NCBI RefSeq assembly: GCF_019059575.1
Contig: NW_024881590.1
Location: forward strand, 505,001 to 569,000
Length of the DNA stretch: 64,000 bases
Origin: Amphibalanus amphitrite
Lineage: Eukaryota > Arthropoda > Thecostraca > Balanomorpha > Balanidae
Direction of reading: 5' to 3'
Below are positions 57,432 to 64,000 of the stretch, piece after piece; positions within the stretch are counted from its first letter, which is position 1; the number at the start of each line of letters is the position of its first letter. The translations under genes were made by a program, and so were the position numbers. The notes under the pieces are model-generated. The model had not been told where the DNA came from. It saw nothing but the letters and a program-made list of their open reading frames with translations, and ran no database searches.

Positions 57432-60090
57432 TTAACCCGCGCCCCGCTGGGCTATTCAGCCACACGCGCCCTGCTGGGGGGGGGGAGATTCTGCCCCCCT
57501 GTCTAACTTCCGAACCGATGGTCGTAGAAAGAAGGGGAAAACGGCAATCGTAAGCTCTCAACAAGGAGGATCTAAGGAGCCCCAATTTGTTTGCTGAAGT
57601 AGGTCAGAGGTCAGGTCAAGGTCAGGTCAAGGTCAGGTCAAGGGTACAAAATGCAAGTTTCTACATTATCAGTCTTGCACCGTAGTTGCCGAAGAATGGA
57701 CTGAGACTGATTGCCCAAAACGTGTTCTTAGGCTACCAAGACAATATTCGTTGCGTACAATATCATTCAAAGGTCAAGGTCAAGGTCAGGTCAGGTCAGG
57801 TCAGGTCAGGTCACCAAAAACAAAATATAGAAAGGGCATGTGCGACACATGTTTATGGGTCATATTCATAGAATTCAATAGGCACACTCAATAAGTGATA
57901 TGGACCACCTCTGGATGAATTTCAGGTCAATGTCAGGTCAAGGTCAGGTCAAGTGAGGTTAAATTTTGAAGTTGGTTGGTAAGGCCTGAAAAGCTGTCTA
58001 GCTGATGTAGTTTTTCACGGCGAATCGAATGGTACCATTTTTGTTTCCGTACGAGGTCTAGAACTAAAAAAAACATTTTTTTTTCAAAAATTTCGTGTGT
58101 CGTGACGTCATAAAATTTTGAATAACTCCCACATTTTTGTACCGATTCTTCTGAAAAATGGTATGTAGGTGCACATAGACCACTTCTCTGACATATCTTC
58201 CGGTTTTACGATACACCCAAAATTTTGGATTTTATAATTATTTCCCCCAAAAAAGTCAGTTTGTTGAAACAAATTTGGTCAAAATCCAAAATTTTCAAAA
58301 CACAGAGACAGCCATTTGGTAGACAAAGTAAAATCACGTATAACTTTTTTGTTACTTCTTGATTCCTCTAAAAATTAAGATGTTAGCGGCGTTTGAAATT
58401 TTGCCGTTTTTTAGGCGAAAATGGCGAACATGACGTCACTAAAACGTCATTTTCTCAAACAATGTTTCGACGGATTTTACTCAAATTTTCAGGGAACGTG
58501 TCAAATTGATGTTTGATGTGATACTTAAAGTTTGACGTTGTTGGCGTAACGCGTTTAGAAGTTATTGTCGAAAAACGGGAGGGGGGAGATTCTGCTGGGG
58601 GGAGGTTTTTGAACACCCCCTTGTGGTTTTTCGCGAATATCTTAGAAAACGGACATCAACAGGTCACTTGAAGTGACCTCACCTCGTCAAAAGTTTCAAT
58701 GTCTGCCATAGCTACGCCGAGTGACCGATCGCTTTGAAACTTTCAGCGATTGCTAAGAGCAAAAACATGTAGAGAATGTAGGTATGTCTCAGAATTTTTA
58801 TATCTATGAGCGGTCAGGTCAATTTGGCGACCTTCCCATTATAAGTCAATGGGATAAAACTGAAATGCGCTGCTTTTATAAACACTCGAAAGCCATTATA
58901 AATACTCCCAAACACTGAACTACAAGGAACTTAGACACACTGAACATGAAAATAGTGTCGGTGACCCCTGTTTATGGCCCTGAGGTCATCTCAGGTCACG
59001 AATGGTATCTAACAGTTTTTTTTTCTCGCGAATAGCTTATGATAGAGGCATGCTGGAGCGGCGAAAACGCCTTAGATGTGTTCAGTTCGACGATACAGAT
59101 CGACTGATAAGCAACATGACCATTTTCGGTCAGGTCATGATCTTGAACTGAGGTCAAATTTTCAAGTTGACCTTTCAAGGTCAAGTAATAGGTCATTCGA
59201 TGCGTCTTGACGATAGGAACACGATGCCGGTAAAAGTAACCTCGTGCAAGGCCTGGGTCAAAGATTATTGCAGACAAAATTGTTTCCGAAAAAAATCGGT
59301 TATTTTGGCTGTTTTTGCCCCCTGCAGGCACAAAAACGTTGAAGTTAGGCCAAATTTGAAAGAATTACTCAGAAAAGGCTTTAAAAGCCCTCACCTGCCG
59401 AGAGGGGGGATGCCGCCCCCATAGCTTTTTTTTCGCGATAGCTCCGAACACGCTGGCGATAGAAACCTGAAACTTGGCATACCTGACCTTTGTTTCAAGC
59501 TGGATCTTTTGACACCAACCGCATTTTCGGGTCAGGTCACTGACCTATGACGTCACAAGTGAACCTCTGCAGCTGCACGGTCTTCAGTTGTCGCAACTTC
59601 GCAACGCCCTCACTGCCAGAGGAGCTTTCACAGGGAAATGAAACTTGCAGGATCTAATATCCATTACGAGTCTCACAACTTGTAGCTCCCGGATTTTTTC
59701 TTAAGGTCATATGAGGTCAGGTCGTTTTCATGACTGCATTATAAGTCAATGGGGGAAAAAATGAAAACTGCTATTCTGGCGCCGGCAACGATCTCCAACT
59801 ATCTCAAGCACACAGAATCGTGATTTGATGCACTCCTTGCAAGGTAGCTCTATTGGTTCCCGGGTTACGCGTTGGCTTCTTGGAAATTGTCGACATTCGA
59901 CCTGAAAATCGGCGAAATTTTGCCTTCAATGACCTCTGGTGACCTTACCTTTGACCTGACCAAAAAAGTGACCGCAGTAATTTCGTCGTTATTTTTAGCG
60001 CTCTTTCGAACGCCGCCTTCTGCATATCGTTACGTGACCCAGGAGCCGAGTTAGAAGGGGGGGGGGGTCAAACAGCCCCCAGGTCTGTTT
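57432..60090. mobile_element. Mosaic of damaged TTAA elements inside the hAT element
   Basis: A left end TTAACCCGCGCCCCGCTGGG begins at 57432. From about 58600 the sequence follows the CCCTGCTGGGG family in reverse. From 59391 to 59850 it follows the left half of the CGCCGGCCGAGG family, then returns to the former. Right ends are missing, so deletions have removed boundaries. It includes tandem AGGTCA arrays. Confidence 0.5.
57770..57813. repeat. Tandem AGGTCA half-site array
   Basis: Eight successive GGTCA units with 5- or 6-base spacing (AAGGTCA and AGGTCA). A shorter array lies at 57601-57645. Confidence 0.85.
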
Positions 60091-60275
60091 CATCATATGA
60101 CACATGGCAAGGCATGTGAGCTATTAGAACTGAAAATCCAACGCTGTCATATTTCCAAAGTATTGCGTATGAATGTAGAAAATTGTAAGTATACTATGGT
60201 CCGGCCCGCCGGCTGCTTGCAAATCTCCATCCGGCTCGCACTCAAAAAAGATTGCCGACCCCTGATGTAAGGAGT

Positions 60276-61494
60276 TTAACCCGCGCCCCAGTGGCGGTCT
60301 CGGCCAACTTCGCCCTAGTGGGGGGGGGGGGGGCATATGTTACCACCCACCTCTAACTCAAAAATAAAGAGGACTAGAAAGACGCGGTAAAAAGCAGTCG
60401 ATAGCTCCTAATGCGAAGTTTGAAAGTATTTCGGTCATTTTTCATCTTAGAGCAATATTGAGGTCACTGGAGGTCATCAAAGGTCAAAATTTGCCAAATG
60501 TCATTATATTTCTCAGAAAACATGCATTTATCTCAGGAACTATGATAGCTAGAAAAACGCATGGGAAAGCAATCGATAGCTTTTGAACTCTTCTTTTGAT
60601 AAGGTCATTATCAAAATTGACCTTAGGTCAACGGTTTAGTCTCCAGAGGAAAAAACTCCAAAAATAGCTGCTTTTACTAAATGTGTTTTTGGACAATTAC
60701 TTTTGACTTAAAAAAAATCTAGGACATTTCTATTGCCAGAATCGTGTTCCTCTCGCCGAGACGCGTCGAATGAACTATAATTTGACCTTGAAAGGTCAAC
60801 TTGAAAATTTGGCCTCAGGTCAAGGTCATAACCTGACCGAAAGTGTCAAGTTGCATATCATTTGATGCGTCTCAACAAGACAAACGCAATGAGACCATAT
60901 CCAGCGTCCTATCTCTTTCCAATCGAGAGTTATTGGCAAAAATCTGTTTGTAGCCTCAAATGACCTCGGATGACCTTTCTAGAGGCTATCAGCAAAAAGA
61001 CACCTTGGTCGTCACGGGTGGTCTAAATCATTGTGATTCTGAAATATTTGGACTGTTCCTATGCGTACACACGGATCTAGAGACATTTTCATTTTACTCC
61101 ATTGACTTATAATGGTAAGGTCACGTCACTGAGCTGACCTTAGGTCACGTCACTGAGCTGACCTTAGGTCACGGATATAAAAATCCGAGATATACAAATT
61201 GTAGGCGCCCGTAACGTCATGCAATCCACCAAGTTTAAAACCTTTCTGACAAACACTGCAGGCTGGACATGATTGCAAACTTTTTTAGGCTTGGTCAGTT
61301 AACTTGACCTGGTGACCTGACCTGACATGACCTGGGGTCAAAAATTTCACATATTGTCCAAAATTGATGTACAAAAACCTACTCCGGGCGGCGCGGCGCT
61401 ACGCTCCGCGGTTTTTTATTTACACGCAAAAAAAAAACGCGACAGGGTGGTAACATATGCCCCCCCCCCACTACTGCACTGGGGCGAAGGTTAA
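60276..61494 (-). mobile_element. TTAA element, CATATGTTACCACCC family, reverse intact copy
   Basis: 1,219 bp, TTAACCCGCGCCCCAGTGG at the long end and GGGCGAAGGTTAA at the short end, TTAA at both. It lacks the insertion present in 43077-45301. Its right TTAA is shared with the next element. Confidence 0.87.
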
Positions 61495-62250
61495 CCTTCG
61501 CCCGCACCTGGGTCAACATTGGTTGCCACTTCGCCCAGATAGTTTTTCTGCTCTGCACTAAACATTTTTAAAGCTATAGAAACCTGATTTTTCGTATAGC
61601 TGCTTCTCTATCCTTTTTCAGCAGCGACCACTGAAAATTTCAAGGTTCTGTGGTTTTTGTTTTGGGAATATGTCCTTGTTCTTCAGGTCATGTCATGACC
61701 TAAATGACCAATACCCAATATCTTGCGTGGGCTATGGGTCTTGTGAGCTTTTGACACCTTGATTTTTTTTTTTTTTGCTAGTCTTACCTCCCACGTATCA
61801 TGGAACATGTAATTCGACGATGTACAGATGTCAGGGTCAAGGTCAAGGCCAACGTAGGTCATCTAAAAGCATTGCATTTTAGGCTAGCTGAACTTACTTT
61901 TCGTGATTTTTTTTTTTCATGGTGTGTCAAAATTGGAAATAGCTGGTGCGCCGTCTGGCAACCCGGCAGCCCGCCGCCATAGGCAAATTCATGTTTTTTG
62001 TCGCTTTTTCACTCCTTATGAGTCACTTGATCTAATTAGAGCTTAACTAGGAAAGAGGCGGATCACTTGGACGTATTTGAGAGCCAAATACGTTGTTTTG
62101 TAGCCAATACCTCTGAAACCCTATCCGCCCAATGCGAGTTTTTAAAGGTCTACATGCCCAAATTAACGTTGAGTGCGGCCGTTTTCGGTCGGGTTTCCGC
62201 AACCTTTTGGCGAAATCGTCTTATTTATTCAACCAGGGTGGACTAATTCG
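61491..62250 (+). mobile_element. TTAA-type element, left part only
   Basis: It begins TTAACCTTCGCCCGCACCTGG. The sequence to about 61920 matches, reversed, 62700-63080. No right terminal repeat was found, so it is truncated or fused. Confidence 0.5.
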
Positions 62251-62251
62251 C

Positions 62252-63080
62252 TTAACCCTCGCCCGCACATGCCATTTTCCCATCCTAGAACGCACATGGG
62301 GGGGGGGGGGGTTGCCACCCCCTCACGCCATTTCGTTCCTGTTGGAGATAGAGCTTAGCGGTAAAGACTAAAAAGATTCTTTGGGAAGAGACAAATCCAA
62401 TGATACCCAGTTTTACCTTCTCAGGTCAGTAATTGACCTTCCAGGTCAGGTCAAACTAAAAAATGTTGCTGTTTTGGGTCACCGTTGGATATCAAGTGCA
62501 CTGCTTATCATATACCGATGATGATGCCGTTTTCTGGTGCCAAGCCAGCTAGAACCTCTTTGTCACACTACCCGACCAGGTTTTTGCTGCTGAGGTCATT
62601 TCAGGTCAAGTTAGGTCAAGGTCAATGATATGTGTTTGTATGTCTGTGTGTGTCTGTGCGTATACTGATGTGTGCACCGATTGTTTATGTGTCCATATTA
62701 CATGAAATCATGATCTGAGAAGCTTTTACCAAAAATGCAGTCAAAAAAAAACTTCACAAAAAGTATATTCCGCTTGCCTAAAACGCAATTATCTTAGATG
62801 ACCTAGGTTGACCTTGACCTTGACCTTGACATTCGTACATCGTCGAACAACATGTTCCATGATAGGTGGGAGGTAAGACTGGCAAAAAAGGCCGAAATCA
62901 AGGTGTCAAAAGCTCACAAGGCCCATAGCCAACGAAGATGTTGAGAATTGGCCATTAGGGTCATGACATGACCTGAAAAACAAGGTCATATATCCGAAAC
63001 CAAAAACCACAGAAACTTGAAACTTTCAGTGGACATCAAGAAAGGAAAGAGGAGCAGCTATACGAAAAATCAGCCTTCTA
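62252..63080 (-). mobile_element. TTAA-type element, CGCACATGGGG family, right end lost
   Basis: It begins TTAACCCTCGCCCGCACATG with a second GCACATG copy and a G-run, loop and C-run hairpin. The interior is inverted relative to 61491-61920. The match stops at about 63080 with no GGGTTAA. Confidence 0.55.
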
Positions 63081-63085
63081 GCGCT

Positions 63086-63735
63086 CAGTGGCGGATCTAG
63101 GATTTGAGTTTAGGGGGGGCAAACATTGCGCCGCCAGGCAAGTCGGCGAGAATTTCAAACGTCCAGTCTTAGGAACAAAAAAAAAAACGAGCTACCCCTA
63201 TTTTTCTCCTCGGATTTCGGGAATTATTTTTTTTTATTTTTTACATTTTTGTCAGTCCGGCCAAGCCAGGGCAGCGCAAAAAAAAATTGCAGCCACCCTG
63301 ACTCCGGGAGATAGTTAGAGAATAGCTCACCGGCGCTATGGACGGTCCGTCCTCTACCTCCCGCATCACCTCGGCAAGACCTCGTCCGAAAGGTCCGCCC
63401 GAGCCGGTTCTCAAGGGCTTCTGTATCCGGAGACCGATAAGGGTCGCAGCAGCAGGTTCATGTGTAAATGCCCACGACCAAAGGCCACATCAGCGTACCT
63501 GCGATACTATACGCAGTCAGGGTTGCCACGTAGTTAAACGTATGAACAGTTGTTTCCGGTAATAGAAAATGAGATCAGTCGATTAAGAATCCCAACAAGA
63601 AATAGACGAAGAACAGCGCATTTGTTTTCGGTCCTGCATTTATTGATGCAATTACAATGAACATTCCTTAACTTTGGGACTAAACTTTGCGAGCTAGCAA
63701 AATTATACAACCAGTATAACGCCTTTTGGGGCGAC
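63086..63735. other. Possible hAT-type left end and unassigned sequence
   Basis: CAGTGGCGGATCTAG at 63086 resembles the end of the MITE at 26907; the matching right end is not in the window. The rest has no gene with recognisable motifs. Confidence 0.4.
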
Positions 63736-63744
63736 TAACGGAGC

Positions 63745-64000
63745 GAGCGAGAGGGTGAGCCTTGCACGTGCGAAATTTCGAGGGGGTACCTCCAGCTGAC
63801 TTGTGCACGGCACCCTACTAACCGGTCTCTAGCGATGTACCAAATTTGGGCACAATCGGCCCAGCCGTTCTCGAGATCTGGAAGCGGCACCCTGCACGTG
63901 CGCACGTGCAAAATGGGTCCCAACTGACTTGTGCACGGCACCCTACTAACCGGTCCCTAGCCATATGCCAAATTTGAGCGCCATCGGTCCAGCCGTTCTC
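63745..64000. repeat. Tandem repeat of about 128 bp at the right edge
   Basis: GACTTGTGCACGGCACCCTA occurs at 63798 and 63926. Each is followed by ACCGGTC, CCAAATTTG and CAGCCGTTCTC at equal spacing. The array or a second copy is cut by the window end. Confidence 0.8.

Larger units (their letters stand above)
57175..60264. mobile_element. hAT element with CAGGGGTCGGCAA ends
   Basis: CAGGGGTCGGCAACC left and TTGCCGACCCCTG right, a terminal sequence common in animal hAT elements. GGCCCGC-rich subterminal blocks (57198-57250, 60188-60240) support pairing. The flanking 8-mers (TACTATGG, ATGTAAGG) agree only in part, so the duplication is unproven. Confidence 0.7.

Noticed and set aside
57432..60090. 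A single complete TTAA element
   Set aside because: A left end is present but no right GGGTTAA, and the interior switches families, so it is recorded as a mosaic.

Overview
The window is animal nuclear DNA, most likely from an arthropod and plausibly a crustacean. It has spliced genes with GT-AG introns, long GA/CT microsatellites, a tRNA-Trp of insect type, a secreted trypsin-fold protein and a very high load of DNA transposons. The lineage is an inference from gene content; no species can be named from sequence alone. Two host protein genes are visible, both on the + strand. Gene 1 (about 6765-25083) is reconstructed here from 20 exons. All 19 junctions agree in codon phase and together give an open frame of about 1,503 residues. 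It encodes a Ser/Arg-rich region, a LIM zinc domain, a Rap GTPase-activating (RapGAP) domain, a BTB domain and a BACK-like C-terminus. Its first exon(s) were not found. A complete tRNA-Trp(CCA) gene lies in one intron. Gene 2 (27771 to beyond 56877) encodes a secreted serine-protease-like protein. It has a signal-peptide exon, an exon carrying the IVGG activation site, then a 26.4-kb intron packed with transposons, then an exon in which the catalytic His is replaced by Glu. The rest of gene 2 lies beyond the window or was not recognised. Most remaining sequence is mobile DNA. The dominant component is a set of at least ten short element families (about 0.5-2.2 kb) that start TTAA-CCC and end GGG-TTAA. 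They are flanked by TTAA or a near variant and have a G-run/loop/C-run hairpin just inside each end. In several families one end is single and the other carries a second copy of the terminal motif 26-28 bp inward, an asymmetry like that of piggyBac ends. Their interiors are full of AGGTCA/TGACCT motifs and TGACGTCA palindromes. Elements are nested up to four deep, inserted into copies of their own family, and strung together at shared TTAA sites. Layout: 1-1344 no gene seen; 1345-6645 a nested transposon stack containing a gag-only LTR element; 6765-25083 gene 1 with intronic elements; 25084-27770 3' flank and intergenic DNA with a small hAT MITE; 27771-30180 5' part of gene 2 with a long-inverted-repeat (Mutator-like) element; 30181-56625 the giant intron with LINE, hAT, foldback and TTAA elements; 56626-56877 gene 2 exon; 56878-64000 intron or flank with further hAT and TTAA elements and a tandem repeat at the right edge.
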